From Bradyrhizobium quebecense (GTDB lineage: Bacteria; Pseudomonadota; Alphaproteobacteria; Rhizobiales; Xanthobacteraceae): a stretch of DNA of 64,000 nucleotides. The position numbers were made by a program, and so were the translations under genes. The DNA is taken from the NCBI RefSeq assembly GCF_013373795.3, contig NZ_CP088022.1, forward strand, positions 5,456,001 through 5,520,000, in the 5' to 3' direction. The notes beneath the pieces were generated by a model. That model saw nothing but the letters and a program-made list of their open reading frames with translations. It was not told the origin of the DNA and made no database searches. Shown here piece after piece: positions 7,632-16,436 of this stretch. How positions within the stretch are numbered: position 1 is the stretch's first letter; each line of letters begins with the position of its first letter.

Positions 7632-9134
7632 GTGCGAGCAGACATAGCCCCGCGGCCGCTGTTGGCCGGCGACCTCGTTCCTGCGCTCGGCATCGCCGTG
7701 GCATCGATCGCTTTCGCGCCGATCATGCAGGCGGCCAATGCAGGGCTCGCGATCGTCGTCGAAGGCCTGATCGGCTGCGCCATCGTGCTCGCGGCGCCCG
7801 CCTATGCGCCGTCGATCGCCGTCTTCATCATCTTCTTCCAGAATCTGTTCGTCTCGATCCTGTCGTCCTACATCACGACCGAGCAGGAGATGGATTTCGT
7901 CAAGGGCTACAATTTCCTGATCTGCGCGGTCATGTGGCTGGTCACGCTGGCGCTGTACATGCTGCGCGAGCGCAAGCATTCACCCGAGATCGACCGGATC
8001 ATGAATTGGGGGCTGATGACCCTCGCGGTCGTGGGAGCCTATTTCCTGCTCGGCGCCACGCAGGACGCGCATGCGGCCCTCGTCTATCTGCGCAACATCG
8101 CGTTTCCGCTGTTTCTGTTTCAGCTCTCGCTGCTGACGGCCGCGACCTTCGAGATCCGCATCACGCCGTTCCTGGTGACCGTCGCCACGCTGCTGATCGT
8201 TTGCGGCTATGTCGAATTGCTGTTTCGCGATTTCTGGCTCGAAATCACCAACGGCTACACGTTCTGGCACTTCGACGAACTCAAGGCGACCCGCTCCGGA
8301 GCCTGGGAAGCCGAAATGCGCCAAACCGGCAATGTCCCGGTCGATCTGATCGACCGCTTCCGCTTCAGCTTTCTCAACAGCCCGTTGTTCGAGGATCTCG
8401 GACTGTCGTCGATTTTGCGCATCTTCGGACCGAATATGAGCCCGATCAGCTTCGGCTACGGGATCGCCTTCTCCATCCTGTTCCTGTTCGCGGTCGGATA
8501 TCGCTGGCTGGCGCTGGTCGCGATCCCGCTGCTGATCCTCTGCAGCGTGAAAGGCGCGCTCATCCTGGTCATCTTCGTGGCCCTGGCCTGGACGGCGACC
8601 TGGCTGCTCGGCGCTACCATCACCCTTGCCGTCGCGCTGGTCGGACTCGTGCTGTACGCCATCGTGGCGATCTACATCGGGCTCCAGATCGGCGACTTTC
8701 ACGTGATCGGCTTCATGGGCGGCTGGGACGGATTCCTGCACAACCCGATCGGTCGTGGCCTCGGCGTCGGTGGCAATCTCTCTGAAGGCTACTTCTTGAT
8801 CGACTGGAACGCCGCGCAAGCGGCCGGCACGATGGACGGCGCGGTGGAGAGCGCCGTCGGCGTCTTGCTCTACCAAATGGGGATCGGCGCAGTGGTGCCG
8901 CTTGGCTTCTTCTTTGCGGTGGCGCTGAAGGCCTGGCGCCTCTACGCCTCGTCCGGAATTCTCATCCAGGGACTCGCTGCGTTCGGCACGATGGTCGTGC
9001 TGGTGAACGGCATCTTCCAGGAAGAGGCGCTGTTTGCGCCGCCGGCGCTCGGGCTGTTGCTGTGCCTGACCGGGCTCGTGATCGGTCATCATTTGCGCAC
9101 GCAAGGCGACGATCTAAAGGCCTCCGGCGGATAG
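7632..9134 (+). CDS. O-antigen ligase/Wzy-like polytopic membrane protein
   Basis: A 500-residue inner-membrane protein with about 10-12 hydrophobic segments, for example LVPALGIAVASIAFAPIM, FLICAVMWLVTLALYML, FGYGIAFSILFLFAVGYRW and LALVAIPLLILC. A long loop between residues about 200 and 260 and a GRGLGVGGN motif before the last spans match the layout of O-antigen polymerases and ligases. I chose GTG at 7632 (VRADIAPRPLL); the frame is open upstream only because it overlaps GH5. It probably polymerises or ligates the exopolysaccharide made by this locus. Confidence 0.7.
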   Translation: MRADIAPRPLLAGDLVPALGIAVASIAFAPIMQAANAGLAIVVEGLIGCAIVLAAPAYAPSIAVFIIFFQNLFVSILSSYITTEQEMDFVKGYNFLICAVMWLVTLALYMLRERKHSPEIDRIMNWGLMTLAVVGAYFLLGATQDAHAALVYLRNIAFPLFLFQLSLLTAATFEIRITPFLVTVATLLIVCGYVELLFRDFWLEITNGYTFWHFDELKATRSGAWEAEMRQTGNVPVDLIDRFRFSFLNSPLFEDLGLSSILRIFGPNMSPISFGYGIAFSILFLFAVGYRWLALVAIPLLILCSVKGALILVIFVALAWTATWLLGATITLAVALVGLVLYAIVAIYIGLQIGDFHVIGFMGGWDGFLHNPIGRGLGVGGNLSEGYFLIDWNAAQAAGTMDGAVESAVGVLLYQMGIGAVVPLGFFFAVALKAWRLYASSGILIQGLAAFGTMVVLVNGIFQEEALFAPPALGLLLCLTGLVIGHHLRTQGDDLKASGG

Positions 9135-9151
9135 CACATGACACGCGATCA

Positions 9152-9181
9152 AGCCCGGCCGCGGCGCGACCGGGCTCTCTT
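9152..9181. terminator. Bidirectional terminator-like hairpin
   Basis: The arms AGCCCGG (9152-9158) and CCGGGCT (9170-9176) flank an 11-base GC-rich loop and are followed by CTCTT. It lies between two convergent genes (stops at 9134 and 9194), where a shared terminator is expected. Confidence 0.6.
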
Positions 9182-9193
9182 CGGCCTGCGTTG

Positions 9194-9793
9194 TCAGAGC
9201 GGCTTGATCTGCACCTTGCGGAACTTGACCACGCCGGAACCATACTGAAGCGCGATGTAGCCGCTGGCGTGCTTGGAATCCTGCGCGTCGACGGTTTTCT
9301 GGCCGTTCAGCGTCACGACGAAATGCGGCCCCTGCGCCGTGATCTCGTAGACGTTCCACTTGCCGGCCGCCTTCGGCATCGGATCGACCTTGCCGACGTC
9401 GACGATCGCGCCGGTGCCGTAGGTCGGATCGGGCCGCTTGTCGAAGATGTTGACCTCGTAGCAGACCTTGGAGTCGATCATCTTGTTGCCTTCGCAGCGG
9501 ATGAAGACGCCGCTGTTGGCGTCCTCGTCGGTCCAGAACTCCGCCCGGATCTGGAAATCCTTGTATTGGGTCTTGCTGACGAGATAGGAGAGATCCTTGC
9601 CGTCGAGCTTGTCGGCGACCAGCGCGCCGTCCTTCATCGCCCAATTGGCCTTGCCGACCTCGTCCCAGTCGCCCTTCCTGGAGCTGTCGAGCAGCGTGAC
9701 CCAACCGTCATCGCCCGATGCGGCGGTGGAAAATTGCAGCGGGGCCGCACCGATCACGAGTCCCGCCGCCAGTATCGACAGATGCTTCTTCAA
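9194..9793 (-). CDS. DUF1080 (3-keto-disaccharide hydrolase-type) exported protein
   Basis: A 199-residue protein with a clear signal peptide (MKKHLSILAAGLVIGAAPLQ, then FSTA). The rest is one DUF1080 domain, a concanavalin-like sandwich: DGWVTLLD, KDLSYLVSKTQYKDFQIRAE, the hallmark NSGVFIRCEG, YEVNIFDKR, GKWNVYEI and the end strand YGSGVVKFRKVQIKPL. Members are recorded as 3-keto-disaccharide hydrolases; activity of this copy is unknown. It is convergent with the Wzy-like gene and divergent from the cupin at 10011. Confidence 0.85.
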   Translation of the reverse strand: MKKHLSILAAGLVIGAAPLQFSTAASGDDGWVTLLDSSRKGDWDEVGKANWAMKDGALVADKLDGKDLSYLVSKTQYKDFQIRAEFWTDEDANSGVFIRCEGNKMIDSKVCYEVNIFDKRPDPTYGTGAIVDVGKVDPMPKAAGKWNVYEITAQGPHFVVTLNGQKTVDAQDSKHASGYIALQYGSGVVKFRKVQIKPL

Positions 9794-10010
9794 GGTTATC
9801 CTCCCGTCTTTTGGTTGGCGCGCAACCTATCATCGTCTGCAGCGTCGTAAATGCGTTTTTCATATTGCAACCGCGTTGTGTCGGCCCGATGCCGCAATCT
9901 TGAGAGCAGACATGCACGAGCGCGTCTTGTCCGGCGCAAGCGAGAGCGATTAGCATCATGCGAGATACGGGCGCGGCAGTCGCCCGAACGAACTGACCTG
10001 GGAGAACACG

Positions 10011-10481
10011 ATGACGGCGTCGAACCGGTCCTGGCGATACCTGATGATACCGCTGGCCCTTGCCGGTACGCTGAGCGTCAGCTCCGCGGCCGAGCTCAAT
10101 CCGGCCGCCGTCACCTACAAGTTGCCGGACCAGATTCGCTGGAGCCCGGTCGACGCGCGCGGCGCGCAGAATGCCGTGGTGGTCGGCGATCCCTCGAAGC
10201 CCGGCTTCTACATGGTCTACACCAAGTGGACCAAGGGCAATCACTTCAGCCGTCCGCACTTCCATCCCAACGACCGGTACATCGTGGTGCTGAAGGGCAC
10301 CTGGTGGGTCGGCTCGGGCCCGAAATTCGATCCCGATCACGGCACCGTGGCGATGCCGGCGGGAAGCTTCGTCACCCATTTCGGCAAGCAGGTGCACTGG
10401 GACGGCGCCAAGGACGAAGACGCCGTGCTGCTGATCATGGGCGAAGGCCCGGCCACCGCCACCGAGGTGGAACAGAAGTAG
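10011..10481 (+). CDS. Periplasmic cupin-domain protein
   Basis: A 156-residue protein with a likely signal peptide (RWRY-type start, LMIPLALAGTLSVSSAA). The single cupin has the first motif NHFSRPHFHPNDRYIVVLKG with His, His and a downstream aromatic, and the second motif AGSFVTHFGKQVHWDGAK with two His. This arrangement binds a metal. It is transcribed away from the DUF1080 gene over a 217-bp gap that should hold both promoters. Enzymatic role unknown. Confidence 0.8.
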   Translation: MTASNRSWRYLMIPLALAGTLSVSSAAELNPAAVTYKLPDQIRWSPVDARGAQNAVVVGDPSKPGFYMVYTKWTKGNHFSRPHFHPNDRYIVVLKGTWWVGSGPKFDPDHGTVAMPAGSFVTHFGKQVHWDGAKDEDAVLLIMGEGPATATEVEQK

Positions 10482-10537
10482 CCGCGTTGCGCGAAGTGGG
10501 GGCGATGCTATCATCACGGCCCAACGAAGGGCTTCCG

Positions 10538-10879
10538 ATGCATCCCGCCGCCAAGCTGCAACTTGCCCGCATCGCCGACGAGTTCGCGCGATGGCGCGCC
10601 ATTGCCGAAGCGGAACGGCCGCCGGCGCCGGCGTGGTGGTGGGGACCGGCATTCGAGATGCGCAATGCCACCGAACCGTTGCCGGCCGCCTTGTCCCGCC
10701 GGTTCCGCCTGCCCGACGGGGCGAGCTTTGCGGAGGCGTCGGCGGCGCTGCGCCAGACCTTGGCCGGCCAGGCGATACCGTCCTGGCCGTATGATTTCTC
10801 GCGCTTGATCGCATCCACCGATTCCGACGTCCGCGACCTGCCCGTGCAGCCGTCAGACGACAGCGCGTTTCCGCCCTAG
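10538..10879 (+). CDS. Small hypothetical protein
   Basis: A frame of 113 residues starting MHPAAKLQLARIADEFARWR and continuing with PPAPAWWWGPAFEMRNATEP and LPAALSRRFRLPDGASFAEA; it ends DDSAFPP. Codon use looks coding (G/C at third positions). No known family, signal or membrane span. It follows the cupin by 56 bp and its last 27 bases overlap the end of the convergent GAF/GGDEF/EAL gene. Confidence 0.55.
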   Translation: MHPAAKLQLARIADEFARWRAIAEAERPPAPAWWWGPAFEMRNATEPLPAALSRRFRLPDGASFAEASAALRQTLAGQAIPSWPYDFSRLIASTDSDVRDLPVQPSDDSAFPP

Positions 10880-13800
10880 ATCCGGCCCGGCCTCACCGAT
10901 CGCCTCGTCGTCCAGCGACGGCTGCAGCGGCGGCGACGTCAGCACCGGCGACGTCTTCAACAATTCGGCGAGATCGCGCGGCGGCAGCGGCCGGCTGAAC
11001 AGGAAGCCCTGCATCTCGTCGCAGGCATGCGCGCGCAGGAACTCGTGCTGCTCGGAGGTCTCGACGCCCTCGGCCACGATCGTCATGCCGAGCGCCTTGC
11101 CCATGCTGATGATCGCCTGAGCAATCGCGACGTCCTCGGAATCATCGGGCAGATCGCGCACGAAGGAGCGGTCGATCTTGATCGTGTCGATCGGGAACTG
11201 CTTCATCAACGACATCGACGAATAGCCGGTGCCGAAATCGTCGATCGCAAGGCGAATGCCTCGGTTCTGGATCGCGTCGAGCACGCGGACCGCTCGCGTC
11301 ACGTTGCGCATCACCATGCTCTCGGTGACCTCGAGCTGCAGCAGCGCCGGCGACATGCCGCTCGCCGCCAGCGCCTCGTCGATGTCGTCGAGCAGGTTCG
11401 GATCGCCGAACTGCCGCGGCGAGAGGTTGACCGCCATCGTCACCGCCTTGAGGCCGCGGTGCTGCCACGCCATGTTCTGCGCGCAGGCTTCCTTCAGCAC
11501 CCAGCGGCCGATCGGCACGATCAGCCCGATCTCCTCGGCGAGCGGAATGAACTGCCCAGGCGAGACCTTGCCGAGCTCGGGATGGGTCCAGCGCAGCAGC
11601 GCTTCGACGCCGCTGATCTGGCCGCTCGCCATGTCGACCTTGGGCTGATACTCGAGCGAGAACTGGTCGCGCTCCAGCGCGCGGCGCAGTGCGCTCTCCA
11701 TCGTCAGGCGCTCGATCGACTGCGCCCTCACCTCGTGGGAGAAGAAGCGGAAACCGTTCTTGCCGTCCTCCTTGGCAAGATACATCGCCATGTCGGCATT
11801 TTTGGTGAGCGTCTGCACGTCGGAGCCGTCGGTCGGATAGGTCGCAATCCCGATCGAGGCCGTGGTGTGGCACTCGTGCCCGCTGAGCTGCATCGGCTGG
11901 CTGAGTGCGACCAGGAGATCGCCGGCTATACGCTCGACGTCGTGACGTTCGGCGGTGTCCTCCAGGATGACCACGAACTCGTCGCCGCCGAGCCGCGCCA
12001 CCACGTCGCTCGCCCGCAACGAACCGCGCAGCCGCTCGGCGATCGCCACCAGCAGCATGTCGCCGGCGTCGTGGCCGAGCGAATCGTTGATCACCTTGAA
12101 GCGGTCGAGATCGATGAACAGCACCGCGAGCTGCCGGCGATGGCGGTCCGCCGCCGAGATCGCATGACGCAGCATCTCGTTGAAGGTCTCGCGGTTCGGC
12201 AGATTGGTCAGGCCGTCATGCGAGGCAAGGTATTCGATGCGCTCGTCGGCCTTGTGCTTCTCGTCGGCGCGATCGAAGCTTTCGAGCGCGAACGCCAGAT
12301 TGTCGGCGAGCCGCTGCAGCAGCTCGGCGAATTCCGGCGTGAACGTATCCTTCTCGATCGCCACGAAGATCATGACGCCGACGACCTCCCCGCTGACGAT
12401 CAGCGGAAACGAGGCACCGGACTGCGTTCCATCGAGGCGAGCGCGCTCATGGAAAGCCGCGGTACCGGTATCGGCAAAATAGTCGTTGATGATGCAGGCC
12501 TTGCCCGACCGGAACGCTCTGCCGCAGGCGCCGCGTCCCTCGGGGTGCGCCTCGCTGTTCGAGAGCGTCACCTGGCTCGCGCCGCTGGCAGCCGGGCCCG
12601 CGATCGCGACAATGCGGAGATAGTCGCTGCCGGGCTGTGCCAGCGCGATGGTGGTCGAGGTGAATTTGCCGCCGGTCGCTGCCGCCTCGCAGACCAGTTG
12701 ATAGAGCTCGGCGCGGGACTTCGCCCGCATGATCGCCTCATTGGTCGCGCTCAGCGCCGCGAACATCCGCGACAGCCGCTCCTTCTGCTCGTCGGCCCGG
12801 GCCTTCTCGTCGGCGCGGTCGAAATTGGCCAGCGCAAACGACACGTTCTCGGTGAGCCGCTGCAGCAGCGCCATCATCTCCGGGCTGAAGGTGTTGAACT
12901 CGCCGGAGAGGAACACCAGCGCGCCAATCGCCTCGCCGTTCTTGAGCAACGGCAGGGCCGCGCCGGACTTGCTGCCGCTGTCGCGCACGACCGGATAGAC
13001 ATGCGACTCGGGGCCGAAGTCGCTGAGATAATCGTTGCTGATGCAGGGTCTGCGGGTGCGGATCGCAACGCCGGTCAGCGTCTGTCCCTCCGGACGCGTC
13101 GCGTCGGCCGACAACTGGACTTCGCGGGCCCGTACCTTATCGGGGCCGGAGGCAGCCACGTTCTCCAGAAAGGCCTCGCCCGGCCGCACCAGCCTGATGG
13201 TGGCCGAGACGAACTGACCGCCGACCGCCGCGGCATCGCAGACCAGATCGAACAGCTCGCCACGGGACTTCGCCCGCATGATCGCCTCGTTGGTCGCGCT
13301 CAACGCCGCGAACATCCGCCTCAGCCGTTCCTTCTGCTCCTCGGTGCGCGCCTTCTCGTCGGCGCGATCGAAACTGCCGAGCGCATAGGCGACGTTGTCG
13401 GCGAGCCGCTGCAGCAGCTCGGCGAACTCGGCCGAGAAGGTGTTGCGCTTGGCGGAGATGAACAGCATCACGCCGACCGGCTCGTCGTCGACGATCAACG
13501 GAAACGCCGCGCCCGATCGCGCATCCTCGCGGTCGATGATATCGCGGAACGGGTTGTTGGCGACGTCGCCGAGAAAATCGTTGTCGATGCAGGCGCGCCG
13601 GGAGCGGAACGCCCTGCCGCAAACGCCGCGCCCTTCGGGACGCGCCTCGCTGCGCGAGACGTTGAGGCGGCGCGCATTCTCGGCGGTCGGCCCCGCCACC
13701 GCCATCATCTCCAGAAAATCGTCGCCGGGTTTTGCGATCAGGATGCTGGTGGAGTTGAACCCACCGCCATGCGCGGCCGCGGCGCAGACGAGCTCGAACA

Positions 13801-15016
13801 TCTCGAGCCGCGACCGCGCGCGCATGATCGCCTCGTTGGTCGCGCTCAGCGCCGCGAACATCCGCGACAGCCGCTCGCGTTCGGCATCGGCCTTGGCCTT
13901 CTCGGTGGCGCGGCCGAACGTGTCGAGCGCAACCGAGACGTTCTCGGCGATGCCCGCCAGCAGCGAGATGATCTCTTCGTCGCGGGCCCAGGAATTGCCG
14001 ATGAAGAAGATCAGGACGCCGATGCTCCTGCCGAACCGGGTGAGCGGCAGCGCGACGCAGGCCATCAGACCGCTCTCGCCGGCTTGCGCCTGCGAGGCGC
14101 CCGCCGATATCGGAATGTCGTGCTCGATGCACGGTCGTTTGGTCCGGAACGCCTCGCCGCAGATTCCCTTGCCGTAGAGATTGTCCGGGTCGGTCGAAAA
14201 CCGCGTCTGCGTGATCAGGTCGAGCGCCTCGCCGGTGCCGGCGACGGGCTCGAGCCAGTGCGTGTCGGGCTCGGCCAGCAGCACCACCGTGGCGAAGGAT
14301 TTTCCGCTGAACACCGCGGCGTCGCACACCCGCTGATAGAGATCGTGCTCGGTCTTGGCGCGAAGGATCGCCTCGTTGGTTGCGCTGATGGCGCCGAACA
14401 TGCGGTTGAGCCGGCGCATCGCCCGCTCGCCGCTCTTGCGCGACGCCTCATGGTTGAAATTGTCGAGCGCAAAGGACACGTTCGCCGCCATGCGTTCCAA
14501 TAGCGACACGATCTCCTCGCCGAGCGAGTCGACCTCGCGCCGGGTCACCATGAAGACGCCGACGCTGCGCCCGTTGCAGACCAGCGGCATCGCCGCCGCC
14601 GCACCGACGCCGGCCGCCGCGAGGCCGCTGCGCCAGGCCGCTGAACGGGCGTCGTTGACATAGTCGTTGCTGACGCTGGCGCTCTGATCGCGGAACGCCC
14701 GCCCGGCGACGCCCTCCCCTTCCGGAATGTTGGCGAGGGTAGAGATGCTGATGCTGCGCAGACGCGCGACATCGTCGCCGCAACCGGCGGCGAATGTCAG
14801 CCGACCGGTATCCGGCTCCAGCAAAAAGACGGTCGCAGCCAGGAAGCTCCCGCTCGAGAACGCGGCTTCGCAGACCTTTCCGTACAATTCTTCTGGTGAT
14901 TTCGCGTACAGGATCGCTTCGTTGGTGGCATTCAACGCCGCGAATGTACGCCCGATGCTCGACTGCACGATCCCTGAAGGCCCCAGGGCCACCCCCTTCA
15001 ATCTGCCGGGGAACAT
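10853..15016 (-). CDS. Five-GAF sensor with GGDEF and EAL domains (c-di-GMP signalling)
   Basis: A 1387-residue soluble protein. Five GAF domains of roughly 170-180 residues follow each other, each opened by a near-identical linker (FAALNATNEAILYAKSPEEL, FGAISATNEAILRAKTEHDL, then three FAALSATNEAIM versions). A GGDEF domain follows with the active motif RLGGDEFVVILED and an inhibitory-site RxxD (RASD) five residues before it. The EAL domain is complete: VEALLRW, NLSPRQF, EVTESMV, DDFGTGYSS, KIDRSF, VAEGVET and EMQGF. Both cyclase and phosphodiesterase residues are present. I start at the ATG at 15016 (MFPGRLKG); the open frame runs further upstream without coding character. No membrane span, so it senses something cytoplasmic. 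Confidence 0.92.
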   Translation of the reverse strand: MFPGRLKGVALGPSGIVQSSIGRTFAALNATNEAILYAKSPEELYGKVCEAAFSSGSFLAATVFLLEPDTGRLTFAAGCGDDVARLRSISISTLANIPEGEGVAGRAFRDQSASVSNDYVNDARSAAWRSGLAAAGVGAAAAMPLVCNGRSVGVFMVTRREVDSLGEEIVSLLERMAANVSFALDNFNHEASRKSGERAMRRLNRMFGAISATNEAILRAKTEHDLYQRVCDAAVFSGKSFATVVLLAEPDTHWLEPVAGTGEALDLITQTRFSTDPDNLYGKGICGEAFRTKRPCIEHDIPISAGASQAQAGESGLMACVALPLTRFGRSIGVLIFFIGNSWARDEEIISLLAGIAENVSVALDTFGRATEKAKADAERERLSRMFAALSATNEAIMRARSRLEMFELVCAAAAHGGGFNSTSILIAKPGDDFLEMMAVAGPTAENARRLNVSRSEARPEGRGVCGRAFRSRRACIDNDFLGDVANNPFRDIIDREDARSGAAFPLIVDDEPVGVMLFISAKRNTFSAEFAELLQRLADNVAYALGSFDRADEKARTEEQKERLRRMFAALSATNEAIMRAKSRGELFDLVCDAAAVGGQFVSATIRLVRPGEAFLENVAASGPDKVRAREVQLSADATRPEGQTLTGVAIRTRRPCISNDYLSDFGPESHVYPVVRDSGSKSGAALPLLKNGEAIGALVFLSGEFNTFSPEMMALLQRLTENVSFALANFDRADEKARADEQKERLSRMFAALSATNEAIMRAKSRAELYQLVCEAAATGGKFTSTTIALAQPGSDYLRIVAIAGPAASGASQVTLSNSEAHPEGRGACGRAFRSGKACIINDYFADTGTAAFHERARLDGTQSGASFPLIVSGEVVGVMIFVAIEKDTFTPEFAELLQRLADNLAFALESFDRADEKHKADERIEYLASHDGLTNLPNRETFNEMLRHAISAADRHRRQLAVLFIDLDRFKVINDSLGHDAGDMLLVAIAERLRGSLRASDVVARLGGDEFVVILEDTAERHDVERIAGDLLVALSQPMQLSGHECHTTASIGIATYPTDGSDVQTLTKNADMAMYLAKEDGKNGFRFFSHEVRAQSIERLTMESALRRALERDQFSLEYQPKVDMASGQISGVEALLRWTHPELGKVSPGQFIPLAEEIGLIVPIGRWVLKEACAQNMAWQHRGLKAVTMAVNLSPRQFGDPNLLDDIDEALAASGMSPALLQLEVTESMVMRNVTRAVRVLDAIQNRGIRLAIDDFGTGYSSMSLMKQFPIDTIKIDRSFVRDLPDDSEDVAIAQAIISMGKALGMTIVAEGVETSEQHEFLRAHACDEMQGFLFSRPLPPRDLAELLKTSPVLTSPPLQPSLDDEAIGEAGPDLGRKRAVV

Positions 15017-15359
15017 TGCCCGCGAGAGGCCTAAGTGATGGTTAGTGTATCCGACAAGTTGTGAGACAAAGTAAACGGCTGACGAATGCCGGAGGCCGTT
15101 TTCCGGGATATTACGGACGCCAGTGTGCCAGGCTGAGGCGGAGGGCCGGGGGCACCCGGATGCACCGCCGGAACAGCCAAATTCCGCAGCGCGACCGCGC
15201 CCGTTCCATTCAGTGAAATCCTGACCGGGAGCACCCTGCTGGCGGTATGGCGGACCGGATTTTCCGCCCCTTGCTCGGCGCCTTGCGCTTTGAGAGCATG
15301 ACGCCGACAACAGCAAGCAAGACCCGCGCATCACGCGGGCGGACCGCGAGGAAAATCCC
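15017..15359. other. Gene-free stretch between divergent genes
   Basis: This 343-bp region separates the starts of the GAF/GGDEF/EAL gene (minus) and the Ldh-type gene (plus) and must hold both promoters. I see no convincing operator, RNA or repeat in it; a GAGGAAAA ribosome site lies just before the ATG at 15360. Confidence 0.5.
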
Positions 15360-16412
15360 ATGCCGATCGTCCAGGCCGACCGTCTCACGCGCATCGGCGC
15401 GGCGCTGCTCCGGGGCGCCGGCGCATCGGAGGAGGAGGCCAACGCCGTCGCCTCCGGCTGCGTCAACGCCAACCTCGCCGGCCATGACTCCCACGGCGTG
15501 ATCGCGATCCCGACCTATATCGACCGCATCAAGGCCGGCCATATCGTCCCCGGCGCCAAATGGACCGTGGTGCAGGAGACGCCGACCACGACCGTGATCG
15601 ACGGTCATTGGGGGTTCGGCTTCCACGTCAACGCCAAGGCGATGGAGATGACCATCAACAAGGCGAAGACCGCCAATGTCGCGGCCTGCACCGTGTTCAG
15701 GCAAAGCCATGTCGGCCGGCTGGCGCATTACCCGCTGATGGCGATGCGCGAAGGCATGATCGGGATCGCGGCCGCGGATTCCGGCCGCTCGCCGAAACAT
15801 GTCGCGCCGTTCGGCGGCCGCGAGGCCCGGCTCGGCACCAACCCGCTCTCGATCGCGGTGCCCTCCGATCTCGAGGCGCCGTTCTATCTGGACATGGCGA
15901 CCTCGGCGGTCGCGGCCGGCAAGATCCAGCTCGCGGTGGCGCGCGGCGAAAGCATCCCAAAGGGCTGGATCATCGACGCCGAAGGGCGCGACACCACTGA
16001 CCCTGCGGACTACCGCAAGGGCGGCGCGCTGCTGCCGCTCGGCGGCAGCGAGGGCTACAAGGGCTCGGGCCTTGCCGCGATGGTCGAGGTGCTGTGCGGC
16101 CTGCTGACCGGCCTCGGCTTCGGGGTCGAGCCGACCGGCCGTCACAACGACGGCTGCTTCATGGCGGTGTTCAACGTCGCCGCGTTCCGTCCCTTGCAGG
16201 ACTTCAGACGCGAAGTCGCCGACTTCGCCCGCTACCTGAAATCGACGCCGCCCTCGGAAGGGAGCCGCGGCGTGTTCTATCCGGGCGAGATCGAATATCT
16301 GCGCGAAGTCGAACGGCGCAAGAACGGCATCGAGATCGAGGATGCGACCTGGGACAAGCTCAAGGTGCTCGCCGCCGACTACAAGCTCACCGACGACCTC
16401 GATCTTCGCTGA
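15360..16412 (+). CDS. Ldh-family (malate/L-lactate/ureidoglycolate-type) dehydrogenase
   Basis: A 350-residue protein of the NAD(P)-dependent Ldh_2 family, a fold distinct from classical lactate dehydrogenase. Signatures are NLAGHDSHGVIAIPTYIDRI near residues 37-56, QSHVGRLAHYPLMA, GGREARLGTNPLSIAVP and LPLGGSEGYKGSGLAAMVEV. It would oxidise a 2-hydroxy acid in the cytoplasm. It is the first gene of a three-gene run with a flavin monooxygenase (24 bp later) and an FAH-type hydrolase (12 bp after that), so it probably works in the breakdown of the same compound. Confidence 0.9.
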   Translation: MPIVQADRLTRIGAALLRGAGASEEEANAVASGCVNANLAGHDSHGVIAIPTYIDRIKAGHIVPGAKWTVVQETPTTTVIDGHWGFGFHVNAKAMEMTINKAKTANVAACTVFRQSHVGRLAHYPLMAMREGMIGIAAADSGRSPKHVAPFGGREARLGTNPLSIAVPSDLEAPFYLDMATSAVAAGKIQLAVARGESIPKGWIIDAEGRDTTDPADYRKGGALLPLGGSEGYKGSGLAAMVEVLCGLLTGLGFGVEPTGRHNDGCFMAVFNVAAFRPLQDFRREVADFARYLKSTPPSEGSRGVFYPGEIEYLREVERRKNGIEIEDATWDKLKVLAADYKLTDDLDLR

Positions 16413-16436
16413 CGCATTCAGGTACAGGAGAACGGC

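Noticed and set aside
11027..14503. A long open frame (over 1100 codons) on the plus strand, antisense to the GAF/GGDEF/EAL gene
   Set aside because: It mirrors the high-GC codon pattern of the real gene; its product is low-complexity, Arg/His/Asp-rich and fits no family.
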